64,000 nt of DNA from positions 496,001 through 560,000 of the forward strand of contig NZ_JODM01000002.1 in the NCBI RefSeq assembly GCF_000717995.1, read 5' to 3'. Below the pieces are notes generated by a model. That model had not been told where the DNA came from and ran no database searches. It saw only the letters and a list, made by a program, of their open reading frames with translations. The translations under genes were made by a program, and so were the position numbers. Positions 7,615 to 16,075 of this stretch are shown in pieces. Source of the stretch: Streptomyces violaceorubidus. GTDB lineage: Bacteria > Actinomycetota > Actinomycetes > Streptomycetales > Streptomycetaceae. Numbering within the stretch: position 1 is the first letter of the stretch; each line of letters opens with the position of its first letter.

Positions 7615-9138
7615 ATGAGACGCATGCGTTCCATCCGGGCCGCCCTCACCGCGGCCGCCACCACCGTGGCCGCGGTGGGCCTCGCGCTGTCCGGCACCGG
7701 CGCGGCCCAGGCGGCGACCCCGCTGCCGGACCGGGTCTTCGCGCCGTACTTCGAGGCCTGGACCGGCGAGAGCCCGGCCGCGCTGGCCGCCCAGTCGGGC
7801 GCCAAGCACCTGACCATGGCCTTCCTCCAGACGGCGACGCCGGGTTCGTGCACGCCGTACTGGAACGGCGACCCGTCGATGCCGATCGCGCAGTCGACCT
7901 TCGGCGCCGACGTCGACACTATGCAGGCGAACGGGGGCGACGTCATCCCCTCGTTCGGCGGCTACACGGCCGACACCACCGGCACCGAGATCGCCGACAG
8001 CTGCACCGACGTCCAGCAGATCGCCGCGGCCTACGAGAAGGTCGTCACGACCTACGACGTCTCCCGGCTCGACATGGACATCGAGATCGACGCGCTGGAC
8101 AACATCGCGGGCATCGACCGCCGCAACAAGGCCATCAAACTGGTCCAGGACTGGGCCGCCGGCAACGGCCGCGACCTCGAGATCTCCTACACCCTGCCCA
8201 CCACCACCCGCGGCCTCGCGGACAACGGCGTCGCCCTGCTCGAGAACGCGGTGAAGAACGGCACCAGGGTCGACGTCGTGAACCTCATGACCTTCGACTA
8301 CTACGACAACCAGCAGCACGACATGGCCCGGGACACCCAGACGGCGACCCAGGGCCTGCACGACGTGCTGGCCCGGCTCTACCCCGCGAAGTCCTCCGCC
8401 GAGCTGTGGCACATGATCGGCGTCATCGAGATGATCGGCGTCGACGACTTCGGACCGGCGGAGACCTTCACCCTGGACAACGCCCGCACGGTCTACGACT
8501 GGGCCCTGAAGCAGGGCGTCAACACCCTCTCCTTCTGGGCGCTCCAGCGGGACAACGGCGGCTGCGCGGGCGGTGGCGCGGCCGACAACTGCTCGGGCAT
8601 CCAGCAGAACACCTGGGACTTCTCGCGCGTCTTCGCGCCCTTCACCAGCGGCAGCACCGCCCCGGAGAACGACTTCTCCCTCTCCGCCGCCCCGGCCTCC
8701 GGCACCGTGACCGCGGGTGCCTCGGCCACCACCACGGTGAAGACCGCGGTGACGAAGGGCCGGGCGGAGACGGTGCAGCTCAGAGCGAGCGGGGTCCCGG
8801 CGGGCGTCACCGCGTCGTTCGGTCCCGGCTCGGTCACGGCGGGCGGGCAGTCGACGCTCACCCTCGCCACCACCTCCCAGGCCGTCTCGGGGACCTACTC
8901 CGTCACCGTCACGGGCACCAGCCCGTCCGGCAGCCACAGCACCACGTACACGCTGACCGTCACCGGCGGCAACGGCAACCAGTGCACGGCCACCCCGTGG
9001 GCCTCGGGCTCGATCTACACCGGCGGGCAGCAGGTCTCCCACAAGGGGCACACCTGGAAGGCCAAGTGGTGGACGACCGGCGAGGAGCCCGGGACCACCG
9101 GCGAGTGGGGCGTGTGGGAGGACCTCGGCGCCTGCTGA
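7615..9138 (+). CDS. Secreted GH18 chitinase with C-terminal chitin-binding domain
   Basis: A 507-aa secreted enzyme that hydrolyses beta-1,4 links in chitin. A signal peptide with a probable AQA|A cleavage near residue 34 is followed by a GH18 TIM barrel (about residues 40-345). The catalytic strand reads SRLDMDIEID; the general acid is the Glu of DxDxE, while the first Asp of the canonical DxxDxDxE is Ser here. Next come an immunoglobulin-like linker (about 355-450; SAAPASGTVTAGASATTTV) and a CBM5/12 chitin-binding domain (about 455-507) with TPWASGSIYTGGQQVSHKG and C-terminal WEDLGAC. ATG 7615 and ATG 7624 are both possible starts. The upstream dre sites indicate DasR control. The gene probably corresponds to the S. 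coelicolor chitinase beside xylFGH. Its products would feed the NgcEFG transporter nearby. Confidence 0.93.
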   Translation: MRRMRSIRAALTAAATTVAAVGLALSGTGAAQAATPLPDRVFAPYFEAWTGESPAALAAQSGAKHLTMAFLQTATPGSCTPYWNGDPSMPIAQSTFGADVDTMQANGGDVIPSFGGYTADTTGTEIADSCTDVQQIAAAYEKVVTTYDVSRLDMDIEIDALDNIAGIDRRNKAIKLVQDWAAGNGRDLEISYTLPTTTRGLADNGVALLENAVKNGTRVDVVNLMTFDYYDNQQHDMARDTQTATQGLHDVLARLYPAKSSAELWHMIGVIEMIGVDDFGPAETFTLDNARTVYDWALKQGVNTLSFWALQRDNGGCAGGGAADNCSGIQQNTWDFSRVFAPFTSGSTAPENDFSLSAAPASGTVTAGASATTTVKTAVTKGRAETVQLRASGVPAGVTASFGPGSVTAGGQSTLTLATTSQAVSGTYSVTVTGTSPSGSHSTTYTLTVTGGNGNQCTATPWASGSIYTGGQQVSHKGHTWKAKWWTTGEEPGTTGEWGVWEDLGAC

Positions 9139-9168
9139 GGTCGGCACGCCGCACATCCGTACACAAGC

Positions 9169-9211
9169 GGTCCGCCCGCCCGCCGGGCTCGGCCGGGCGG
9201 GCGGGCGGACC
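9169..9211. terminator. Strong hairpin between chitinase and xylH
   Basis: A 16-bp perfect stem (9169-9184 and 9196-9211; GGTCCGCCCGCCCGCC on the left) with an 11-nt loop is followed by TTTG on the plus strand. It lies between convergent genes and can terminate both. Confidence 0.85.
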
Positions 9212-9231
9212 TTTGTCGGCCGTGCGGGACG

Positions 9232-10536
9232 CTATGCGCGGCCGGCCGTCTTCTGGGTCTTGCGGGTGATCGCGTCGATGACGACGGTCACCAGCAGCAC
9301 GCCACCGGTGATCATGTACTGGACCGGGGAGGCGACACCCTGGAGTGCGAGGCCGTACTGGATCGAGATGATGACCAGCACGCCGAGCAGCGCGTTCCAG
9401 GTGCGGCCCCGGCCGCCGAAGAGGGAGGTGCCGCCGATGACGGCTGCGGCGATGGCGTTCATCAGCAGGTCGCCGGCGCCCGCTCCCTGGTTGGCGGAAG
9501 CGATCTTGGACGTGATGAACAGACCGCCGATCGCGGCGAACGTTCCGGAGATCGCGAACACCGAGATGCGCACCGCCGTGACGTTGATGCCGGCGCGGCG
9601 GGAGGCCTCGACGCTGCCGCCGAGCGCGAAGACCTTTCGGCCGTAGGCGGTGCGGCGCAGCACGAAGTCGGTGACGAGCAGCACGACGACGAAGATCAGC
9701 ACAGCCAGCGGCAGGCCCTTGTACTGGTTGAAGACGATCGCGACGGCGAAGGCCACGACGGCCAGTAGGACAGTACGGACGATGATCTCACTCAGCGGCC
9801 GTGACGGAATGCCCACGGCCGCGCGGCGCCGGTTGTCGAAGTAGGCGTTGAGGAAGTAGCCGACCACGGCCACCACGGCGAGTCCGTAGGCGGCGGCGAC
9901 ATCGGCGAAGAAGTAGCCGGTGAGTTTGGCTACGACACCTTCGGGGTCGATGTTGATGGTGCCGTTGGCGCCGAGCACCTGGAGCATGAAGCCGTTCCAG
10001 AACAGCAGGCCGGCCAGTGTCACGGCGAAGGCGGGCACGCCGATCCGCGCGAAGAAGAAGCCGTGGATGGCGCCCGCCACCGTGCCGGTGAGTACGGCCA
10101 GCAGCATGGCCAGCCACTCGTTCATGCCGTGGGTGACGCTGAGCACCGCGAAGGCGGCGCCCGCGACACCGCTGACCGAGCCGACCGACAGGTCGATCTC
10201 GCCGAGCAGCAGGACGAAGACGATACCGACGGCGATCATGCCGGTGCCGACCATCGCCACCGACATGTCGGAGAAGTTGCCCGCGGTGAGGAAGTTGCTG
10301 TTCAGGCTGGCGAAGATGGCCCAGATGATCAGCAGACCGACGACGACCGGGAGGGACCCGAGGTCACCGGCCTTCATCTTCCGCTTGAACTCGCCTATGT
10401 AGCCGGCGAGGCCCTGCTCGCGCACCAGAAGCCTGGGGTCCACGGCGGTGACCGCGGCGGCTGCGGCGTCGGGGTTCTCCACCGCGACCTGGTCGGCGCT
10501 GTTCTCGGCGGGGGTGGAGGTCTTGTCGATGCTCAC
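9232..10536 (-). CDS. xylH: Xylose ABC transporter permease XylH
   Basis: This 434-aa inner-membrane permease of the ribose/xylose (BPD_transp_2) family forms the channel for xylose uptake. A cytoplasmic N-terminal stretch (about 50 residues) precedes 10 or more hydrophobic segments. Family landmarks are LLLGEIDLSVGSVSGVAGA, the FALGGSVEASRRAGI loop that contacts the ATPase, and GTSLFGGRGRTWNALLG near the C-terminus. The GTG start overlaps the xylG stop (GTGA), with GGGGAG upstream in xylG, so the two are translationally coupled. It is the last gene of xylF-xylG-xylH, ending at a strong terminator. Confidence 0.92.
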   Translation of the reverse strand: MSIDKTSTPAENSADQVAVENPDAAAAAVTAVDPRLLVREQGLAGYIGEFKRKMKAGDLGSLPVVVGLLIIWAIFASLNSNFLTAGNFSDMSVAMVGTGMIAVGIVFVLLLGEIDLSVGSVSGVAGAAFAVLSVTHGMNEWLAMLLAVLTGTVAGAIHGFFFARIGVPAFAVTLAGLLFWNGFMLQVLGANGTINIDPEGVVAKLTGYFFADVAAAYGLAVVAVVGYFLNAYFDNRRRAAVGIPSRPLSEIIVRTVLLAVVAFAVAIVFNQYKGLPLAVLIFVVVLLVTDFVLRRTAYGRKVFALGGSVEASRRAGINVTAVRISVFAISGTFAAIGGLFITSKIASANQGAGAGDLLMNAIAAAVIGGTSLFGGRGRTWNALLGVLVIISIQYGLALQGVASPVQYMITGGVLLVTVVIDAITRKTQKTAGRA

Positions 10537-11315
10537 TTCTTGATCTCCCCAGTGGTGCGCGCCGCACGACGGGTCACGGCGTTCTCCGTGGCACCCGTGA
10601 TGGCGGAGATGATCTCTTCCTGGGAGGTCGTCTTGACCTCGAAGGTGCCGTTGTTGCGCCCCAGGCGCAGCACGGCCACCTTGTCGGCGACCGCCTTGAC
10701 GTCGGCCATGTTGTGGCTGATGAGAATGACGGCGTGGCCGCGCTCGCGCAGCCGCTCGACCAGGTCGAGGACCTGCGCGGTCTGCTCGACGCCGAGGGCG
10801 GCGGTGGGCTCGTCCAGGATGACCAGCTTGGGCTCGCCGAGCATGGAGCGGGCGATCGCGACGACCTGGCGCTGACCTCCGGAGAGCGAGGCGATCGGGA
10901 TGCGGACGCTCGGGATGCGGATGGACAGCGTGTCCAGCAGCTCGCGCGAGCGGCGCTCCATCTCCACCTCGTCCAGGACGCCGCGCTTGCGGATCTCCCG
11001 GCCCAGGTAGAGGTTTCCGACGACATCGATGTTGTCGCACAGCGCGAGGTCCTGGTAGACCGTCGCGATGCCGAGGTTCTGGGCGTCGTTCGGCTTACTG
11101 ATCGAGACGGTCTTGCCGTCCCACTCGATGGCACCCTCATCGATGGGGTGCACGCCGGCGATCGTCTTGACCAGCGTGGACTTTCCGGCGCCGTTGTCAC
11201 CCACCAGGGCGACCACCTCACCGGCGTGGACCTCAAGCTCTACCTCGGTGAGCGCCTGGACGGCACCGAATCGCTTGGAGACCCCGCGCAACGCCAGCAC
11301 GGGCGTAGCGGACAC
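10533..11315 (-). CDS. xylG: Xylose ABC transporter ATPase XylG, single-domain type
   Basis: At 260 aa this carries one nucleotide-binding domain. Walker A is GDNGAGKST, the Q-loop region TVYQDLALCDN, the signature LSGGQRQ, Walker B LVILDEP and the switch His ILISHN. Enteric XylG has two fused ATPase domains of about 500 aa; this half-size form resembles single-domain sugar ATPases such as FrcA and must work as a homodimer. GTG 11315 is the chosen start, with AAGGAG 9 nt upstream. An ATG three codons earlier abuts that ribosome binding site and is unlikely. It is co-directional with xylF (170 bp upstream) and overlaps xylH by 4 bp. Confidence 0.9.
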   Translation of the reverse strand: MSATPVLALRGVSKRFGAVQALTEVELEVHAGEVVALVGDNGAGKSTLVKTIAGVHPIDEGAIEWDGKTVSISKPNDAQNLGIATVYQDLALCDNIDVVGNLYLGREIRKRGVLDEVEMERRSRELLDTLSIRIPSVRIPIASLSGGQRQVVAIARSMLGEPKLVILDEPTAALGVEQTAQVLDLVERLRERGHAVILISHNMADVKAVADKVAVLRLGRNNGTFEVKTTSQEEIISAITGATENAVTRRAARTTGEIKK

Positions 11316-11381
11316 GTGAACCATCTCCTTCGCCGCCTGACCCGGCGGGAGGTTGTGCAGAAGAATTGGGGGGTTGTTCCG

Positions 11382-11429
11382 TCCGGCGCCCCGCGTAGCT
11401 TGCGGGGCTGTGGAGTGCGGGGCGCCGGA
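11382..11429. terminator. Inverted repeat in the xylF-xylG gap (attenuator-like)
   Basis: A perfect 13-bp stem (TCCGGCGCCCCGC at 11382-11394 with its complement at 11417-11429) sits in the only sizeable gap of the xylFGH operon. It has no U-tract. Such structures often stabilise the upstream binding-protein mRNA and reduce downstream expression, giving more XylF than XylG/H. That role is inferred. Confidence 0.6.
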
Positions 11430-11485
11430 GGAGACCGTGGGCAGCCGGCCCGTGCGCGCTCAGGCGGTACGGGCGGCGGGGCTGC

Positions 11486-12601
11486 TTACTTGAGGCCGAG
11501 CTTGTCGCAGGCGGCCTTGTAGTTGCCGCTGCAGATCTGGTCGATCGTGTAGAAGCCGTCCTTGATGACGGTCTCCTTGATGTTGTCCTTGGTCAGTGAG
11601 ACGACCGGGACGATGACCGCGGGGACGCCCTTGGTGGTGCCGCTGTCGACCTTGTCGTTGGCGAGGCCGTCGAGCGACTCGCCCTTGGCGAGGCGGACGG
11701 CCATCTCGGCGGCGACCTGGCCCTCCTGCGGGTAGGACTTGAAGACACTCATGTACTGCTCACCGGCGACGATACGCTGCACGCCCGCCAGCTCAGCGTC
11801 CTGGCCGGTGACCGGGATGTTCTTGATGCCGGCGGCCTTCAGGGCGGTGATGATGCCGCCCGCCATGCCGTCGTTGGCGGAGTAGACGCCCTGGATCTTG
11901 CCCTTGCCGAGGGCGGAGATGGCGCCCTCCATGTTGGCGTTGGCGTTCTCCGGCTTCCACTCCTTGGTGTCGTACTCGCGGCCGATCTTCACCTTGCCGT
12001 CGAGCGCGGCGTGTGCGCCCTGCTTGAACTGGGCGGCGTTGGGGTCCGTGGCGGACCCGTTCATCATGACGATCTGGCTGTCCTTGGCCTTGTCGCCCAG
12101 CGCCTTGAGAAGGGCCTCGCCCTGCGTCTTGCCGACGGTGACGTTGTCGAACGAGGTGTAGGCGTCGATGGGGCCCTCCGCCAGGCGGTCGAAGGCGACG
12201 ACCTTGATGCCGGCGTCCTTGGCCTTCTTGACCGAGCCGGCGATCGCCTTGTAGTCCACCGCGTCCACGATCAGCACGTCGACCTTGTTGGTCACCATCG
12301 TGTCGACCTGCTGGTTCTGGAGGGTGGCGTCCTGCTTGGCGTTGGCGTAGATCACCTCGCCCTTGTTGTTCGTCAGCTCCTTGACCTTCTTCTCGATCAC
12401 GGGCTTGTCGAACTGCTCGTACCGCGCGGTCTGGTTCTCCGGGAGGAGCAGGCCGACCTTGATGTCGTCGCCCTTCTTCGCGGCCGAGTCGGACTTGTCG
12501 GCGCTGTCGCCGGACTCCTTGGCGCTGCCACAGGCGGCGAGCGAGACTGCCATGGCACCGGCGGCGATGGCAACGGCGGCACGACGCATACGCGTGTTCA
12601 C
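11486..12601 (-). CDS. xylF: Xylose-binding lipoprotein XylF
   Basis: A 371-aa periplasmic-binding-protein-like lipoprotein (Peripla_BP_4 fold) that captures xylose outside the membrane and delivers it to XylGH. The N-terminus has a basic start, a hydrophobic core and the lipobox SLAAC, so the mature protein is lipid-anchored on Cys. Binding-fold motifs include VGLLLPENQTARYEQFDKP, VDVLIVDAVDYKAI and IPVTGQDAELAGVQRI. The GTG start at 12601 has GGGAGG 8 nt upstream. It is the first gene of the operon; the regulator Rok7B7 is encoded immediately upstream on the same strand, 121 bp away. Xylose specificity follows from context and family; other pentoses are possible. Confidence 0.92.
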   Translation of the reverse strand: MNTRMRRAAVAIAAGAMAVSLAACGSAKESGDSADKSDSAAKKGDDIKVGLLLPENQTARYEQFDKPVIEKKVKELTNNKGEVIYANAKQDATLQNQQVDTMVTNKVDVLIVDAVDYKAIAGSVKKAKDAGIKVVAFDRLAEGPIDAYTSFDNVTVGKTQGEALLKALGDKAKDSQIVMMNGSATDPNAAQFKQGAHAALDGKVKIGREYDTKEWKPENANANMEGAISALGKGKIQGVYSANDGMAGGIITALKAAGIKNIPVTGQDAELAGVQRIVAGEQYMSVFKSYPQEGQVAAEMAVRLAKGESLDGLANDKVDSGTTKGVPAVIVPVVSLTKDNIKETVIKDGFYTIDQICSGNYKAACDKLGLK

Positions 12602-12722
12602 TTCACAAACCTCCCTGACGAGGCCGCGTCGTTGCGGCCGAGGTGGCTGGAAGTCAACTCGGCCACACGTGCGACGTCAAGAAGTAAATCCTTAACGAGA
12701 TGACAACGGTGCCATCCGTGCT

Positions 12723-13979
12723 CTAAGTGAAGGCAGGCGTGGACACCGACAGGGAGCCGGTCACAGATCCGTCCAAAAGGGTCGAATCGCCCATTTCACT
12801 CAAGGCGAGGGCGAGGGCCCCCAGCACCTCCGCACGTCCCCCAAGTGCCCCGGGGAGTACGGAGAGTTGACGCGCCGCACTGGGGATGGCGTAACGCCCG
12901 ACGGACTCTCTTATCGGCCCGAGCACCAGCTCACCGGCCTCGGCGAGATCGCCGCCGAGGACGACCCGGCTCGGGTTGAGCAGGTTGCAGAGGTTGGCGA
13001 CTCCACTGCCGATGTGGCGGCCTACGTCGGCGATCACCCGACGGCAGCCGGGGTCACCGTCCCGTGCCAGCCGGACGACGCCCTCCATCGTCAGATCGGT
13101 GCCGTGGCTGGGCTGGAGGAGCGGAAGCACATAGCGTGCTGCCGCGAACGTCTCCAGGCAACCCCGGTTTCCGCACCGGCAGACGGGACCGGCTTCGTCG
13201 AGGGTGATGTGTCCGATTTCACCCGCCGTGCCGCCGGGTCCGCGATAGATCTTCCCGTTGATCACCAGACCGGCGCCGACGCCGCTGGCGACCTTGATGT
13301 ACGCCAGGTCCCGCACCCCCCGGCCGCTGCCCCAGACCAGCTCGCCCAGGGCGCCCAGGTTGGCGTCGTTGTCCACGTGCACCGGCACGCCGAGCCGCCC
13401 CCGCAGCTCCTCGGCGGGCCGGGTGCCGCCCCAGCCGGGCAGGATGGCGGTCGAGCCCAGCGTCCCGGACTCCACGTCGATCGGGCCGGGCACGCCCAGA
13501 CCTACCCCGGCGATCTTGGCGCGGTCCACGCCGGTGGCCGCGATCAGTCGGCTGACCAGCCGTTCCGCCCGGTCGAAGCCCTGGTCCGAGGACGCGTCCA
13601 CGTCCAGTGGCTCGGACTCCTCGGCGAGCACCTGGTGGGCGAGGTTGCCGATGGCGACGCGCAGGTGGGTGTGGCCGAAGTCCACGCCGATGACGATGCC
13701 GGCGTCTCCGCTCAGCGAGACGCTGCGGGCCCGCCGGCCGCCCGCGGAGGTGGGCGTGACCTCGACGGTTCCGCCGTCCTTCAGTTCCCGGACGATGTTC
13801 GAGACCGTGGCCGCGGACAGGCCCGTCGTCCTCGCGATCTCCGCCTGCGTGAGCGAACCGGCGAGCCGTACCGCCCGTACGACGCGTTCCAGGTTGGCTC
13901 GGTGCAGCGACGACTGCGACCCCGGAGTCTCCACGACGACCTCCTGCGCGCGGGGCCGCTTCGATGAGGCCCCTTCCAT
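12723..13979 (-). CDS. rok7B7: ROK-family transcriptional regulator (Rok7B7)
   Basis: A 418-aa regulator: an N-terminal winged HTH (SLTQAEIARTTGLSAATVSNIVRELK, split here as SLTQAEIARTTGLS and AATVSNIVRELK, about residues 43-70) followed by a ROK sugar-kinase-like sensor domain. The sensor includes IGVDFGHTHLRVAIG, GLGVPGPIDV, HVDNDANLGALGE and the zinc motif CRCGNRGCLETFA. The position between xylFGH and ngcEFG matches Rok7B7 of S. coelicolor, described as affecting xylose use, carbon catabolite repression and antibiotic production (from memory). ATG 13979 is chosen; a TTG at 13985 is equally possible, and neither has a good Shine-Dalgarno. It lies in tandem with xylF and may be autoregulated. 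The ligand is not evident from sequence. Confidence 0.9.
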   Translation of the reverse strand: MEGASSKRPRAQEVVVETPGSQSSLHRANLERVVRAVRLAGSLTQAEIARTTGLSAATVSNIVRELKDGGTVEVTPTSAGGRRARSVSLSGDAGIVIGVDFGHTHLRVAIGNLAHQVLAEESEPLDVDASSDQGFDRAERLVSRLIAATGVDRAKIAGVGLGVPGPIDVESGTLGSTAILPGWGGTRPAEELRGRLGVPVHVDNDANLGALGELVWGSGRGVRDLAYIKVASGVGAGLVINGKIYRGPGGTAGEIGHITLDEAGPVCRCGNRGCLETFAAARYVLPLLQPSHGTDLTMEGVVRLARDGDPGCRRVIADVGRHIGSGVANLCNLLNPSRVVLGGDLAEAGELVLGPIRESVGRYAIPSAARQLSVLPGALGGRAEVLGALALALSEMGDSTLLDGSVTGSLSVSTPAFT

Positions 13980-14071
13980 GTCCAACTAGTGAACTCTAAG
14001 CTGAGCCGTTCGGGTCACCTCCCGTCAAGAGGTTGAACCGCATCCGGGCGTCCGGCGGCCGCTGCCGCACA

Positions 14072-14114
14072 CGCGCGCATGCCGCCCCCGGGCTCCGGGA
14101 GCGGCATGCGCGCG
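14072..14114. terminator. Hairpin downstream of ngcG
   Basis: A 14-bp perfect stem (CGCGCGCATGCCGC at 14072-14085 and its complement at 14101-14114) with a 15-nt loop lies just beyond the ngcG stop at 14137. It separates the ngc operon from rok7B7 on the same strand. Confidence 0.75.
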
Positions 14115-14136
14115 AGGTTCCGCGGGGGTGGCGGCG

Positions 14137-15060
14137 TTACTTCAGGGCGCCCGCCGTGAGCCCCTGCACCACCTGCCGCTGGAAGATGATGTACGCGGCC
14201 AGCACCGGCAGCATCGCCATGACCAGGCCGGCGAACAGGCCCGACCAGTCGCCCTTGTACCCCTGGCTGACCGCCAGCTGCACCAGGCCCTGGGTGAGGA
14301 CGTGTTTGTCCGGGTCCGTGTTCAGCACGGTCGGCAGCATGTACTGGTTCCACTGGCCCAGGAAGTTGAAGATTCCCACGCTGATCAGACCGGGCTTGGC
14401 CATCGGCAGCATGACCTGGAAGAAGGTCCGCGAGTGGGAGGCGCCGTCCACGAAAGCGGCCTCCGCCACCGAAGTGGGCAGGGTGCGGAAGAATCCGGTG
14501 AGGAAGAACACCGTGAAGGGCAGTGAATAGGCGATGTAGACCAGGATCAGCCCGTGGATGGTGTTCAGCATCCCCATGTTGTCCACCACGTAGAACAACG
14601 GGACCAGTGCGAGCATGATCGGGAAACTCATGCCGGCGATGAACAAGTAATAGATGAACCGGTTGCCGGGAAAGTCGAACCGCGCCAGTACGTATGCCGC
14701 CATGGAACCCAGTACCAGGGTGCCGACGAGCGAACCGCCCACCACCAGAATGGTGTTGAGGAAATAGTCGCTCATGTGCGCCTGGGACCAGGCGCGCGAC
14801 CAGTTGTCGAAGTTCAGTTTGTCGGGCAGCGACCAGGGCGAGCCGAAGATGGAGGCGTCGTCCTTGAAAGAGGTCATCACCGCCCACACCAGCGGCAGGC
14901 CGACCATGATCGCCCAGATGACGAGGACGCCGTGGGAGAAGACGTTGAGGGTGGTGCCCTCCTTCTTCCCCTCCTTCGGTCCGCCGGGAGCGGCCCGGGT
15001 CTTGAGGACGGGTGTACCGGGTTCGGCCGGCACGGGGGCGGGGGTCTCGGTCGTCTTCAT
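14137..15060 (-). CDS. ngcG: Carbohydrate ABC transporter permease NgcG
   Basis: A 307-aa MalG-type permease, the second channel subunit of a CUT1 sugar importer. After a Pro/Lys-rich cytoplasmic tail of about 38 residues there are six membrane segments. The EAA loop that docks the ATPase reads EAAFVDGASHSRTFFQVMLP (about residues 200-219). ATG 15060 lies 3 nt after the ngcF stop, so translation is probably coupled. By order and neighbours it corresponds to NgcG of the N-acetylglucosamine/chitobiose transporter. No ATPase gene is present, as expected for CUT1 systems served by the shared ATPase MsiK (established for the family, inferred here). Confidence 0.87.
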   Translation of the reverse strand: MKTTETPAPVPAEPGTPVLKTRAAPGGPKEGKKEGTTLNVFSHGVLVIWAIMVGLPLVWAVMTSFKDDASIFGSPWSLPDKLNFDNWSRAWSQAHMSDYFLNTILVVGGSLVGTLVLGSMAAYVLARFDFPGNRFIYYLFIAGMSFPIMLALVPLFYVVDNMGMLNTIHGLILVYIAYSLPFTVFFLTGFFRTLPTSVAEAAFVDGASHSRTFFQVMLPMAKPGLISVGIFNFLGQWNQYMLPTVLNTDPDKHVLTQGLVQLAVSQGYKGDWSGLFAGLVMAMLPVLAAYIIFQRQVVQGLTAGALK

Positions 15061-15063
15061 TGC

Positions 15064-15990
15064 TCAGTACTCCAGCCGCTCGCGCCGGCCCAGCCGCATC
15101 ACGACGGCGGCGAAGGCCAGCGTGACGACGAGCAGGGCGACGCCGATGGTGGTGGCGTAGGCGGCCTGACCGTCACGGAACGCCTTCTGGTACACGTACA
15201 GGACCATGACGGTGGTCGAGTAGTCGGGTCCGCCGGGCCCGGTCGTCATGATCTGCACGACCGCGAAGGACTCGGCGCCCAGTGCGAGGATGCCCATGTA
15301 GACCCAGCCGGACTGCACGGTGTCCCACAGCAGCGGCAGGGTCACCTTGAAGAAGGTGGTGGCGCGGTTCGCGCCGTCCAGCAGCGCGGCCTCGTACAGC
15401 TCCGCCGGGATGGAGGCCATGCCCGCGGAGAACAGCACCACGAAGAAGCCGACCGTCGACCAGACGAGCACCGCCATCACGCACCACAGGGCGATGTCGG
15501 GGTCGCCCAGCCACAGCGGCTGGACGGAGTCCAGACCGATCCCGCGCAGCAGCGAGTTGATGGCGCCGCTGTCCGGGTTGTACGCGAACTGGAACAGCAG
15601 GGCGACGATCGCGATCGACAGGACCTGCGGGAAGAAGTACACGATCTTGTAGAAGCCGGAGCCGCGCACCCCGGTGATCGCCGGGCCGCCGCGGCGGCGC
15701 CGTCCGCCCACGTTGATCATGAAGGAGAAGAACAGCGCCAGGCTGAGTGTCACCAGCGGCACCAGCAGCGCGAACATCACGCTGTGCTGCAACGACTTCC
15801 AGAAGATGTCGTCGTCGAGCATCCGCGAGTAGTTGTCGAAGCCCACCATCTTGAACTCGGGACTCAGCCCCGTCCAGTCCGTGAACGAGTAGTAGATGGA
15901 CTGGATGAACGGCCAGATGACGAAGAGCGCGTACAGTCCCAGGGGAACCGCCAGGAACCCCACGATGAACCGGTACTTGCCGTGCTGCAT
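15064..15990 (-). CDS. ngcF: Carbohydrate ABC transporter permease NgcF
   Basis: A 308-aa MalF-type permease with six or seven membrane segments. It begins with the short tail KYRFIVGFLAVPLGLYALFV and has the EAA loop YEAALLDGANRATTFFKVTL. An arginine-rich cytoplasmic loop (GGRRRRGGP) follows membrane segment 2. It pairs with NgcG to form the channel used by the lipoprotein NgcE. ATG 15990 is the first start; GGGG lies about 9 nt upstream. It is separated from ngcE by 85 bp and from ngcG by 3 bp in one minus-strand operon. Confidence 0.87.
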   Translation of the reverse strand: MQHGKYRFIVGFLAVPLGLYALFVIWPFIQSIYYSFTDWTGLSPEFKMVGFDNYSRMLDDDIFWKSLQHSVMFALLVPLVTLSLALFFSFMINVGGRRRRGGPAITGVRGSGFYKIVYFFPQVLSIAIVALLFQFAYNPDSGAINSLLRGIGLDSVQPLWLGDPDIALWCVMAVLVWSTVGFFVVLFSAGMASIPAELYEAALLDGANRATTFFKVTLPLLWDTVQSGWVYMGILALGAESFAVVQIMTTGPGGPDYSTTVMVLYVYQKAFRDGQAAYATTIGVALLVVTLAFAAVVMRLGRRERLEY

Positions 15991-16075
15991 TGCTACCGAC
16001 CCCGATCTGCGCGCGGGTGGCGCCGCCAGGGCCCGCCCGGCGCGGTGGCGCCGGACAGGCCCTGGTGACGCGTCC

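Noticed and set aside
4979..7618. 879-codon open frame on the plus strand
   Set aside because: Antisense to dxs, which is clearly real.
12601..12722. Rok7B7 operator upstream of xylF
   Set aside because: Two TTGAC words are visible, but without a reliable consensus I cannot separate a promoter -35 from an operator.
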